Assembly (NCBI RefSeq): GCF_017603825.1 | Contig: NZ_CP072014.1 | Coordinates: 1,736,001-1,800,000 of the forward strand | DNA length: 64,000 nucleotides | Direction of reading: 5' to 3' | Origin: Arthrobacter crystallopoietes | Lineage (GTDB): Bacteria > Actinomycetota > Actinomycetes > Actinomycetales > Micrococcaceae | Shown here: positions 1 to 7,205 of the stretch, one piece after another | How the letters are laid out: each line of letters begins with the position of its first letter | Position numbering within the stretch: position 1 is the first letter of the stretch | Notes under the pieces: model-generated | The model's input: the letters and a program-made list of their open reading frames with translations, nothing else | Database searches by the model: none | Told to the model about the DNA's origin: nothing | Position numbers and translations under genes: made by a program

Positions 1-89
1 TTGATGCGGTAGGTCAGGGTCCCTGCGACGGTTCCGTCCGAAAAAATGATGAACTGGGAGTGCGTGGGGTCATCGCGAACGGCAGGCAT
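1..89 (-). CDS. GNAT-like acetyltransferase (YjdJ-type), partial
   Basis: Only the N-terminal 29 codons lie in the window; the gene runs off the left edge. The ATG at 87-89 follows a GGAG ribosome site six bases upstream. The visible residues (MPAVRDDPTHSQF, then FSDGTVAG and LTYRI) match the opening strands of the small Gcn5-related acetyltransferases of the YjdJ type, where a short substrate strand is followed by a turn and a second strand ending in YRI. The acetyl-CoA site is outside the window, so the family call rests on this opening alone. Confidence 0.5.
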   Translation of the reverse strand, partial: MPAVRDDPTHSQFIIFSDGTVAGTLTYRI

Positions 90-187
90 CAGAGTCTCCT
101 CTTGCTTCCGATGGTGCGCAAGGCGCGCGCCAGTTACTGCAGGAGACGCAAAGACCCCGTTGAAGGTTCAGTTGTACAGGAAATAAT

Positions 188-586
188 TTACGACGGCGAC
201 TGCTTCCCTTCGGGCCCGAAGATGAACTCCTCGGCGTGGGCCACGGCTTTCTTGAAGGAATCATTGCGGAGGGCCAGTTGCCCGACGTCGTCCTGGGTTT
301 CTGTTTCGATGTACTGCGTGAAACCGGGCCGCAGGACCCAGATGCCGCCGGCAGGCGGCAGATAGAAAACGGCGAAGGACCGGTGCTTGCGGTCATCCTC
401 CCAGATAGGGACGACGGCGACGGCGGCGCCGGTGTCCACATTAATCCACTGGGCACGGGGACGCGGCTGGTCCTCGTCGAACACACTGGGATTCAGGAAC
501 GGGGCTGTGCCCTCGCCCCAGCGTTCCTCGAAGCGCTCATGGAAGATGGGAAACAGGGTTGAATCGTAGCGCCGCCAGTTCGACAC
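188..586 (-). CDS. Conserved hypothetical protein, 132 aa
   Basis: I do not recognise the family. The GTG start at 586 has an AGGA ribosome site about seven bases upstream. The protein is soluble and slightly acidic, with a tryptophan-rich start (MSNWRRYD), a central beta-rich stretch and a helical tail; there is no signal peptide or membrane segment. Its last codons and TAA stop lie inside the sequence TCGCCGTCGTAAATTATT (read on this strand), one of the recurring ACGACGGCG elements of this window. It lies between the partial acetyltransferase and the J-domain gene on the same strand, so it could be the last gene of the heat-shock transcript, but nothing else links it to that role. Confidence 0.7.
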   Translation of the reverse strand: MSNWRRYDSTLFPIFHERFEERWGEGTAPFLNPSVFDEDQPRPRAQWINVDTGAAVAVVPIWEDDRKHRSFAVFYLPPAGGIWVLRPGFTQYIETETQDDVGQLALRNDSFKKAVAHAEEFIFGPEGKQSPS

Positions 587-619
587 TTTGCAGTCCTTTC
601 TCGTGATTATCGGGTCGCG

Positions 620-1048
620 CTAGCCCAGGAACCATCGCCGGACCAGCAGATCAAACACGTCCCGCGGAGGGCGGAGAGGTGAGACCGGAGGGAACAGCCA
701 GACCGTATCTTTCGGGGACGCCGTCCAGCCCAGGACCACCGGATCCTGGTCCTGCACAGTTACCGCCACATGGCGTCCGCGGGACCTCGGCGGCGTATCC
801 GGAAGCGTGGGCGCGCGGTGCTTTCCGCGATTGTCGTAGGCCTCCCGGCGGCGAGCGTCGCCCAGCACTCCATAAGCGTCCAGGATGCGGGCCATACTGC
901 GGGCTGCCGCTCTGGCTGCTTCGGGATCTGCTGAGAGCTGGAGGTCGGGGTGATGCCGGCGCAGCAGCAGACGATAGGCACGGCGGATCTCTTCCTGGTC
1001 TGCGTCGCGGTCCACTCCCAGAACCGCGTAAAGATCCTGGTCTTCCAT
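620..1048 (-). CDS. J-domain (DnaJ-like) co-chaperone, 142 aa
   Basis: Residues 5 to about 72 form a J domain: it opens with LYAVLGV, carries the HPD tripeptide (HHPDLQ) that stimulates the ATPase of Hsp70/DnaK, and ends in RREAYD. The rest is about 70 residues without the Gly/Phe, zinc-finger or substrate-binding domains of full DnaJ, so this is a minimal J protein. The ATG has a strong GGAGAAGGAG ribosome site. It lies downstream of the Hsp20 gene on the same strand, separated by 148 bases holding a stable hairpin (1116-1143), which suggests a stress co-transcript with reduced read-through. A role in passing Hsp20-bound clients to DnaK is inferred from context. Confidence 0.85.
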   Translation of the reverse strand: MEDQDLYAVLGVDRDADQEEIRRAYRLLLRRHHPDLQLSADPEAARAAARSMARILDAYGVLGDARRREAYDNRGKHRAPTLPDTPPRSRGRHVAVTVQDQDPVVLGWTASPKDTVWLFPPVSPLRPPRDVFDLLVRRWFLG

Positions 1049-1115
1049 CTCCTTCTCCTCTGCAGGACTGCCGTCCGCACGGAACGAGGGTGCTCAAGGC
1101 GATCAGCGCAGGAAG

Positions 1116-1143
1116 GGTTGCCCTGCAGCCAGGCAGGGCAACC
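1116..1143 (-). other. Intercistronic hairpin between hsp20 and the J-domain gene
   Basis: Perfect inverted repeat with 11-bp arms, GGTTGCCCTGC and GCAGGGCAACC, around a 6-nt loop. No T-run follows on the transcribed strand. It could slow or partly end transcription, or protect the upstream hsp20 message, so that Hsp20 exceeds the J protein. Confidence 0.55.
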
Positions 1144-1196
1144 GCACATCCTGCTTGGGGTGTCAGCCTCCTTGCGTACCTCCGTATTCCTTGGAA

Positions 1197-1619
1197 TTAG
1201 GCGTTGATCTGCTGCTGTGTGTCGCTGCTCTGGATTTCGATCTTGCGGGGCTTGGCCTGCTCACGGATCGGGATCCGGAGAGCCAGCACGCCGGCGTCGT
1301 AATTGGCTGTGACCTTATCCATGTCCAAGGTGTCGCCAAGGATGAGTTGCCGGCTGAAGGTGCCGATAGGCCGCTCCGCGGCTACTACTTCCTTGTCGTC
1401 ATCCAGCCGGGACTTGCGCTCGGCGGCAACGGTGAGAACGTTGCGCTCGACATCCAGCTCAATGGTCGAGGGATCCACGCCGGGCAGGTCGAGTTCCACA
1501 ATGAACTCGTCGCCTTCGCGCCACGCGTCCATCGGCATGGCGGCCGGACGGGTCTGTGTTCCGAAGACCTGCTGGGTCAGCCGGTCGAGCTCCCGGAACG
1601 GATCAGTTCGCATCAACAT
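1197..1619 (-). CDS. Hsp20/alpha-crystallin small heat-shock protein, 140 aa
   Basis: An ATP-independent holdase that binds unfolding proteins in the cytoplasm. The alpha-crystallin domain covers roughly residues 25-130 and shows the family signatures ELDLPGVDP, the [10 protein letters not shown] strand and the GVLALRIPI strand just before the C-terminal extension. The length is typical of the Hsp18/Hsp20 class of actinobacteria. The start ATG follows GGAGGCAACC. It is divergent from a MerR/HspR-like gene across a 110-bp region that contains a 24-bp palindrome (1660-1683), and it is followed by a J-domain gene. Heat or stress control by that neighbour is the most likely regulation. Confidence 0.93.
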   Translation of the reverse strand: MLMRTDPFRELDRLTQQVFGTQTRPAAMPMDAWREGDEFIVELDLPGVDPSTIELDVERNVLTVAAERKSRLDDDKEVVAAERPIGTFSRQLILGDTLDMDKVTANYDAGVLALRIPIREQAKPRKIEIQSSDTQQQINA

Positions 1620-1659
1620 GGTTGCCTCCTTCAGTTCTTCTCCCTTAGGTTCGGCAGAT

Positions 1660-1683
1660 TATCTATGTCCACCGACACAGATA
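1660..1683. promoter_or_regulatory. Palindromic operator candidate in the hsp20/merR divergent promoter
   Basis: Arms TATCTATGTC and GACACAGATA (9 of 10 complementary) around a 4-nt spacer CACC. It lies between the two divergent starts. A plus-strand -10 candidate TACAAT is at 1698-1703, about 26 bases before the merR TTG start, and AT-rich -10-like sequence lies on the minus strand at its edge. It does not match the HAIR element known for HspR, so it may be a different recognition sequence. Confidence 0.5.
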
Positions 1684-1729
1684 TTATGACTCTGCGCTAC
1701 AATATTTGCAAGAAGTACGGAGGAAGAAG

Positions 1730-2065
1730 TTGAGCAACGACGACGAGCAGCAGCTGCGGGCGGAGCAAGGCGTCTACGGCATCTCGGTCGCCGCGGACCT
1801 GGTTGGCGTGGGCCAGCAGACTCTGCGGCTCTACGAACGCAAAGGGCTGGTGGAACCGGAGCGCACCGAGGGCGGCACCCGCCGCTACAGCGTGAACGAC
1901 GTGGAGCGGATGCGCCGGATCGGGGAGCTGGTGGACGACGGGCTGAACCTGGCCGGGGTCGACAAAGTCCTGCGGCTCGAGGAAATCAACGCCGCGCTGC
2001 AGCAGGAACTGGACGTCGCGAAGGAGCGGGACCGGCGCCAGAAGCGGTCCACGAACCCGCGCTAG
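1730..2065 (+). CDS. MerR-family regulator, HspR-like, 111 aa
   Basis: The chosen start is TTG at 1730 with GGAGG seven bases upstream; an in-frame ATG at 1706 lacks a ribosome site. Residues about 16-85 form a MerR winged helix: GISVAADLVGVGQQTLRLYE, then GLVEPERTEGG, then RRYSVNDVERM, and a LAGVDKVLRLEE segment, which is the HspR arrangement (ISxAAxLxGxxxQTLRxYE). A basic, helical C-terminal tail (KERDRRQKR) follows. It is divergent from hsp20, and autoregulation together with control of hsp20 is inferred. HspR normally represses heat-shock genes with DnaK as co-repressor; the unusual operator leaves the exact subclass open. Confidence 0.83.
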   Translation: MSNDDEQQLRAEQGVYGISVAADLVGVGQQTLRLYERKGLVEPERTEGGTRRYSVNDVERMRRIGELVDDGLNLAGVDKVLRLEEINAALQQELDVAKERDRRQKRSTNPR

Positions 2066-2089
2066 CCATCTGTGGCGCCAGTCCGGCTG

Positions 2090-3148
2090 TCAGCGGAGGC
2101 TGTCGGTAGCGATAGCCGGCTCGGGGAAATCGACAGCGACGTCCACCTCATGCCCGAGCGACTCCAGATACACCAGGTGGCTGGCGGTTTCAGCCAACGC
2201 GAGCCGCAGCGAGAACCCGTTTAAGGATGCCCAGCCGCGGGACCACGTCAGTTCGCGCGCGACCTCCCAGACCGAGGCAGGACCCTGCTCCTGCAGAACC
2301 AGCCGGACCTCGTCCGAACGGGCCTGATTGTGGCGTGCAAGTTGGGCCACCCGGCGGGACAAACCGGTGAAGCGGTACTCGTGCGCCGGGCAGACTTCGA
2401 CGTCGTCGCCCAGATCAATGGCGGCGAGCGAGTCGAAGTAATCGGCCAGGGGGTTTGGCAGGCCCTCGTGTTCGAGGGAGATGTGCGGGGAAATCCGCAG
2501 CAGGACGTGGTCGCCGCTGAAGACCAGCCCGTTGTCCTGATCGACCAGGCAGAGGTGGCCCGGGGTGTGACCCGGGGTGGAGACGGCGCGGATGTTCAGC
2601 CCGGCAACCGGAAGCATTTCGCCGGAGGCCAGCGGGAGATCAGGCGCCAGCAGCCGGGGGCGGTCGGCGCGGCGGGAAAACGTCAGTTCCTCCAGACGGT
2701 CCTGCGGCACGCCCCAGTGGCTGAGCCGGAACATGTCCGCCTCACGGACGTCCTCCACATCGCGCGACGGATCCGGAATCCATTCGTTCCCGCCCATGGC
2801 CAGCCAGGCGCCCGAAGCATCCTTCAGCCGGGCCGTCATGCCGTGGTGGTCCGGATGGTAATGGGTGACTACGATGCCGGCTAGGTCTCGGGGTGCGATA
2901 CCCGCCTGCTCCATCCCCGACACCAGATGCTGCCAGCCCCCGTCACTGTCCCAGCCCGGATCAATCAACACGGACGCTCCGGTGCCGAGCAGCAGGTAGC
3001 TGATCGTGTACCGCAGCGGATTCTCCGGAAACGGTACCGGAATGGACCAGACATTGCGGCGCAGCTGTTCCACCGGCGGGAAGTCCTTGGCATGCCACGC
3101 CCGGTACTGCTCGTGGCCGGTGACAGTGATGACGGGTTCTTCTGGCAT
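2090..3148 (-). CDS. Metallo-beta-lactamase-fold hydrolase, 352 aa
   Basis: A zinc hydrolase of the glyoxalase II-like MBL superfamily. The zinc motif THYHPDHHG is at residues 95-103 (H96, H98, D100, H101). The later metal positions appear as STPGHTPGH (about residue 190), FSGDHVL (about 210) and CPAHEYRF (about 255). Residues after about 275 form a helical C-terminal domain, as in MBL proteins with a winged-helix-like tail. The ribosome site before the ATG is weak. The gene starts 15 bases beyond the jetC stop on the same strand, exactly where jetD would be expected, but it has no resemblance to the JetD nuclease. The substrate is unknown. Confidence 0.85.
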   Translation of the reverse strand: MPEEPVITVTGHEQYRAWHAKDFPPVEQLRRNVWSIPVPFPENPLRYTISYLLLGTGASVLIDPGWDSDGGWQHLVSGMEQAGIAPRDLAGIVVTHYHPDHHGMTARLKDASGAWLAMGGNEWIPDPSRDVEDVREADMFRLSHWGVPQDRLEELTFSRRADRPRLLAPDLPLASGEMLPVAGLNIRAVSTPGHTPGHLCLVDQDNGLVFSGDHVLLRISPHISLEHEGLPNPLADYFDSLAAIDLGDDVEVCPAHEYRFTGLSRRVAQLARHNQARSDEVRLVLQEQGPASVWEVARELTWSRGWASLNGFSLRLALAETASHLVYLESLGHEVDVAVDFPEPAIATDSLR

Positions 3149-3162
3149 CCGACCAGTCTAGG

Positions 3163-6100
3163 TCAGCGCAGCACGATCGCCGTGGCCGTTGCCGGCGAGG
3201 CCCCCGTTGCCACGAAGCCGGAAACATTCGCGTCCGGATGCTTGATGATGTCGGTAATGGAGCCGAGGTGCCGGGACAGGTCGACCTTGTCCTCCGGCGC
3301 TGCCAGCAGCAGCTGGAAGCCGAATTCCTGCAGCGCGTTGATGCCGGCGCCGGCATACTCGGAGTTCGCCTGGATGAAGGCTTCGTCGATCATCACCGTG
3401 CCGTAGGTGCTGTAACCCTGGCTGGCAATGCCCAGCTGGTAGGCCAAGGCGGCGCCCATGATGAACGATGTGAAGCGTTGGCCTTCGCCGCCGGAGAGCG
3501 TGCCCGGTTCCAGTCCGGTCTCGATCTCCCCGTTGGGCCGGTGCTCGTTGCAGCTGATGGTGACATGCTGGCGCACATCCAGCACGGTGTCCCGCCAGTG
3601 CTGTTTCGCCGGATCGTTCAGCGCGTCCACCAGACGCTCCAACGCCTTGTAGCTGGCGGCCATCTGCTCCGGGGTCTGCTTGATATAGGCGTTGCCCAGC
3701 GCATTTTTCAGATCGGTGCGGAAGGTGCGGGCTTCCTCCGGAACGCTGGTCCGGACTTCGAGCTTGAGGTGGCTGCCGTTGTCGAAGGGGACGTCGTCCA
3801 GGATCTGGTTCAGCGGCAGGATCCGCTCCTCGATGGCACGGCGTTCCTCCTCCAGCATCTGCAGCAGATCCGAAAAGCGCTCGTAGGAGCGGTTGTTGAA
3901 GTACTCGCGGAACTCCTCTTCGCGCTGCGGCAGGCCCTCGGAAATGATGTCGTGGTACAGCTGTTCATACTGCGCGGCGCTTTCGACGCCGGTGCCAAAG
4001 GAAGCGCTCAGATGCTCGCCCCAGTCGCGCGCAAAGAACTTGAACGTATCCGTCAGCGCCGTCTCCGTCTTATGGAGCTCATCGCTAAGGGTGGCAGCGG
4101 CGTCCTTGAGTTCCAGGGCGAGCCGGTGGAAGGCGGTTTCCAGCTCCTCCAGCCCCGTGGGTTCGCCCAGTGGTTCCAGGTAGCGGCCGATGGCCTCGGC
4201 GGCCCAGTCCGCCGGCGGGTTTTCTTCGGCCCGGCGGGCGGTGTTGTCCCTGGCGGATTCGGCATTGCGGAACTGCTTGTCCAGTTCCTGCAGGTCGTGA
4301 CGCAGCACGGCCAGCCGGCCCACGCTGGCCTCGAGCTCGGACTTGGCGGCCTTGAGCTCGGCATGGATTTCCGCGAGGGTCGCGCTACTGTCCACCGCTT
4401 CCCGCAGGCGGTCCTGCAGGCCCTCCAGCACCTCACGCTGGGAGCTGCTGTCGACGTCGGACCATGGACGGGTGTCGGCGGCGACGCGATGCAGCGCGTC
4501 CAGCCGGCCGGCGAGCACGTCCTTGGCCTTGCTCCGCTGGTCCGCCAGTTCGGTGGCGTCCGTATGCTCCTGCAGAATTCGCTCGGCCTGTGCTTCGAGC
4601 AGGGCGATCTTGTCCGTGTTGTTAAAGCCGAGCAGGTAGTCGCCCGGATTGACTTTCCGGGTGTCCCGTTCAAAGGTGTTCTTGTTCAGCTTGAGGGTGC
4701 CCGCGAGGCTGATCGCCTTGTCCTCGTGGTGCAGTTCGGCATCGGAGTCCACGCAGGTGAAGGCGTAGTCGCTGGTGATTTTCTGCCTCAGCCAGTCGCC
4801 GGCCTCGGAGTTCTTGAACTCGAGCTTGCCAACCAGATCGCGGTCTCCGGCGGTGCCGGGCCGCGGGGGAGTGGCGATATTGATCCAGCGCAGCTTCCCG
4901 TGGCTGTCCAGCGCATCGATCGCCTTGGTCACCGTCCGGATATCCTCGCCACGGATCAACAGCGTGGTGGCCAGCGAACGCAGCGCCTTTTCGGCGGCCG
5001 GCCGCCACGGCAGGTGCTCCGGGGCGATGTCCACCAGCTCGCCCGCGAACGGCATGTCCTCGGGTGCGATGCCGGTTTCGGCGCTGATTTGCCGCCGGGC
5101 GGCTGCGCTGGCGCCGTCGATATTGTTGCCCCGCCGGGCATAGGAAGCGATTTCGGCGCGGAGCTTCTTCTCCCGGTCCTTGGCGTTGATGCTTGCGGCC
5201 ACGGCCTCGTATTCGAGCGTCTTGGCGGCAGCTGCTTCGGCGGTGAGCTCCTCGACGGCGGCGGCGGACTGCAGGCGGGCAGATGCCAGACCTTCGGCGG
5301 ACCACTCCAGCTGCAGCCCGGCGTCGTCAATGTCTTGCTGGACCTGAGTCCGGATGCGCTCGCGCTGCTGCAGTTCCACCGAGGCAGCGCGGATGTCCCG
5401 CTCAAGGGCTTCGATCGCACGGCCGCCATGGCTGGCATGTTGTTCGTCCAGCCGCTGAACCTGCGCCTCCAGGCTCTCCTTCGCTGAGGCTTCCGCCTGG
5501 ATACCCAGGGTCTTCGCCTCGCGCTGACCGGCGAGTCTGGCCGTCTCGGTTTCGAGGAGCCCGGCCGCCAGCTGCTGGCGCACCCGGGGCAGCTGCACCT
5601 GGGCAAGTTCCCGGTTCCGCTCCAGCTGTTCGCGCAGTTCCCGGTAGCGCAGGTGCTGCGCCGGTACCTTCGCCAGGGCATCGCGCTGGCCGGTGGCTTC
5701 TTCCAGCTGGCGGTAGATCCCGCGCAGGTGGCTGAAGTCCTCGATGGCTCCCGCGGCCGCCTTGAGCGTGGACGGGATGTCCAACACTTCGTAGCGGAAG
5801 AACTTATTCACACCCTTGTCCAGGCCCTTGCCGTTCTGCAGCGTGCGCAGCAAACTGAAGGCCTTGTCATTATCGATCCCCAGCCTGCGCCGGAACCGCT
5901 CGGCGAAGGCCTTGTGCACGTCGAACGCCTCGCAGCCGGGCAATGCCGCGTGAAGGGAGGTGGGGGAGAACCGCCGGCCGCCGTGGTTTTCCAGTGCCTC
6001 GGTGTCCAGTGGCTTGTTGTGGATGACGTAGTGCTTGCCCACCTGGCCTTCCAGCCCGTTGGCCGGCAGGTCGAAGAGCGCGGAGATGGTGACCTGGCGG

Positions 6101-6468
6101 CCGAGGCCGTCATCGAAGACCAGCGCGATGGCGGACCAGGTGGCGCTGGGCCGCTGGTAGGTGGTGCCCGCAGCGGTTTTGGCTTTCCGCCCGCGCATGT
6201 AGCTGAAGGTGGTGCGGCGGTCCTTGCGGTTGCTGGCCTCGTTGGCGGACTCATTCAGCCGGGGCGCGGCGTAGAAGATGTGCTGGATGCCGTCGAAGAG
6301 CGTGGACTTGCCCACGCCGGGATGACCGGTGAGCAGCGTGCCGGCGCGGTCCACGTACATGGTGTGACGGCCGTGGAACGTGCCCCAGTTGATCACCTGG
6401 ATTTTGCTCAGCCGGTACTGGCCGGGATTGATCTCCTCGCCGAGCGGGAGCGTCTGGGCAATGCTCAC
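3163..6468 (-). CDS. jetC: JetC/MksB SMC-like ATPase of a Wadjet-type system, 1101 aa
   Basis: An SMC/MukB-class ATPase. The ATP-binding head shows Walker A GHPGVGKST at residues 48-56, the ABC signature LSGGEGQRF at about 991-999 and Walker B MIDEAF at about 1026. Between them are two long coiled-coil stretches rich in Glu, Leu, Ala and Arg, separated by a hinge region around residues 440-640. The N-terminus (INWGTFHGRH) is typical of JetC. The start is GTG, overlapping the jetB stop (GTGA), with GAGGAGGAACT just before it. In Wadjet, JetC with JetA and JetB extrudes loops on small circular DNA, which JetD cleaves; no JetD is next to it here. Confidence 0.9.
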   Translation of the reverse strand: MSIAQTLPLGEEINPGQYRLSKIQVINWGTFHGRHTMYVDRAGTLLTGHPGVGKSTLFDGIQHIFYAAPRLNESANEASNRKDRRTTFSYMRGRKAKTAAGTTYQRPSATWSAIALVFDDGLGRQVTISALFDLPANGLEGQVGKHYVIHNKPLDTEALENHGGRRFSPTSLHAALPGCEAFDVHKAFAERFRRRLGIDNDKAFSLLRTLQNGKGLDKGVNKFFRYEVLDIPSTLKAAAGAIEDFSHLRGIYRQLEEATGQRDALAKVPAQHLRYRELREQLERNRELAQVQLPRVRQQLAAGLLETETARLAGQREAKTLGIQAEASAKESLEAQVQRLDEQHASHGGRAIEALERDIRAASVELQQRERIRTQVQQDIDDAGLQLEWSAEGLASARLQSAAAVEELTAEAAAAKTLEYEAVAASINAKDREKKLRAEIASYARRGNNIDGASAAARRQISAETGIAPEDMPFAGELVDIAPEHLPWRPAAEKALRSLATTLLIRGEDIRTVTKAIDALDSHGKLRWINIATPPRPGTAGDRDLVGKLEFKNSEAGDWLRQKITSDYAFTCVDSDAELHHEDKAISLAGTLKLNKNTFERDTRKVNPGDYLLGFNNTDKIALLEAQAERILQEHTDATELADQRSKAKDVLAGRLDALHRVAADTRPWSDVDSSSQREVLEGLQDRLREAVDSSATLAEIHAELKAAKSELEASVGRLAVLRHDLQELDKQFRNAESARDNTARRAEENPPADWAAEAIGRYLEPLGEPTGLEELETAFHRLALELKDAAATLSDELHKTETALTDTFKFFARDWGEHLSASFGTGVESAAQYEQLYHDIISEGLPQREEEFREYFNNRSYERFSDLLQMLEEERRAIEERILPLNQILDDVPFDNGSHLKLEVRTSVPEEARTFRTDLKNALGNAYIKQTPEQMAASYKALERLVDALNDPAKQHWRDTVLDVRQHVTISCNEHRPNGEIETGLEPGTLSGGEGQRFTSFIMGAALAYQLGIASQGYSTYGTVMIDEAFIQANSEYAGAGINALQEFGFQLLLAAPEDKVDLSRHLGSITDIIKHPDANVSGFVATGASPATATAIVLR

Positions 6469-7205
6469 AGTTCCTCCTCGTTGCCTGCGGCGCCGTTGGC
6501 GGTGGTGCTCTCAGGATCCAGTACCTCAGGATCCAGCTGTTCCGGGTCGAGCAGGTCTGGGTCCAGCAGTTCCTGGGGGTCGCTGCGGGACAACGCCTCG
6601 ATGTAGGCCGGGATCTGGTCGATGCTGTCGAACGGCAGCGCCATGGCCAACGCGTTGCTGACCCGGTACACGCCGGCCAGCTCGGTGGGCAGCAGCAGCT
6701 TCAACGCCAGCAGGCGGGAGATGGAGGCATCGGTCAGCTCTTCCAGCCGCTTGTCGTCCACCGTGCCCGGCTGCCGGTGTTCTTCGAGGATTTCCCGGGC
6801 GGCGGCGCGCGAAATGGTGGCGTCGGTGCCGGAGCCGGCGTGCCGGTCCAGCAGCAGCCGCAGCCGCAGGGCAAGCAGTGTCTCCTCGCGCCGCAGCGGC
6901 TTTCGGGGCTGGATGGCCGAGGTGTGCGGAGCGTCCACTTCGGCCGGGGTGAGCATGGCGATCTTTCGGTCCGGATCCACAGTGAGGACCAGGAAGATCT
7001 CGCACAGGTAGTCGGCGATGACCTGCCGGTTGTCCAGCACGGTGGTCCACAGCCGGGGATCGGCAACGCCGTCGATGTACGGTCCGCGCAGCAACCGCAC
7101 AATCGTCTGGCGCAGCTGCAGCGGAAAGGTGCCGGTGTCGCCGTCGAACAGTTGCCGCTCCGCGCGGTACCCGCTTACGGCGATGTCAGCCTCGGTCTCG
7201 GTCAT
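6465..7205 (-). CDS. jetB: JetB/MksE subunit (DUF4194), 246 aa
   Basis: The small winged-helix (KITE-like) subunit that bridges the kleisin JetA and the ATPase JetC. Recognisable DUF4194 features are the RQTIVRLLRGPYID segment near residue 35, the IFLVLTVDPDRKIAML strand pair and the REETLLALRLRLLLD helix. The C-terminal 30 residues are acidic and low in complexity, with repeats of DPDLLDPEQLDPEVLDPE. It overlaps jetA by four bases (ATGA) and jetC by four bases (GTGA), so the three genes are translationally coupled. Confidence 0.88.
   Translation of the reverse strand: MTETEADIAVSGYRAERQLFDGDTGTFPLQLRQTIVRLLRGPYIDGVADPRLWTTVLDNRQVIADYLCEIFLVLTVDPDRKIAMLTPAEVDAPHTSAIQPRKPLRREETLLALRLRLLLDRHAGSGTDATISRAAAREILEEHRQPGTVDDKRLEELTDASISRLLALKLLLPTELAGVYRVSNALAMALPFDSIDQIPAYIEALSRSDPQELLDPDLLDPEQLDPEVLDPESTTANGAAGNEEEL

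Noticed and set aside
3238-5487. Long open frame of 749 codons on the plus strand opposite jetC
   Set aside because: It is antisense to a clear SMC-family gene with intact motifs; its composition (Gly, Val, Leu, Gln, Ala runs) is that of a reverse-strand shadow in high-GC DNA.
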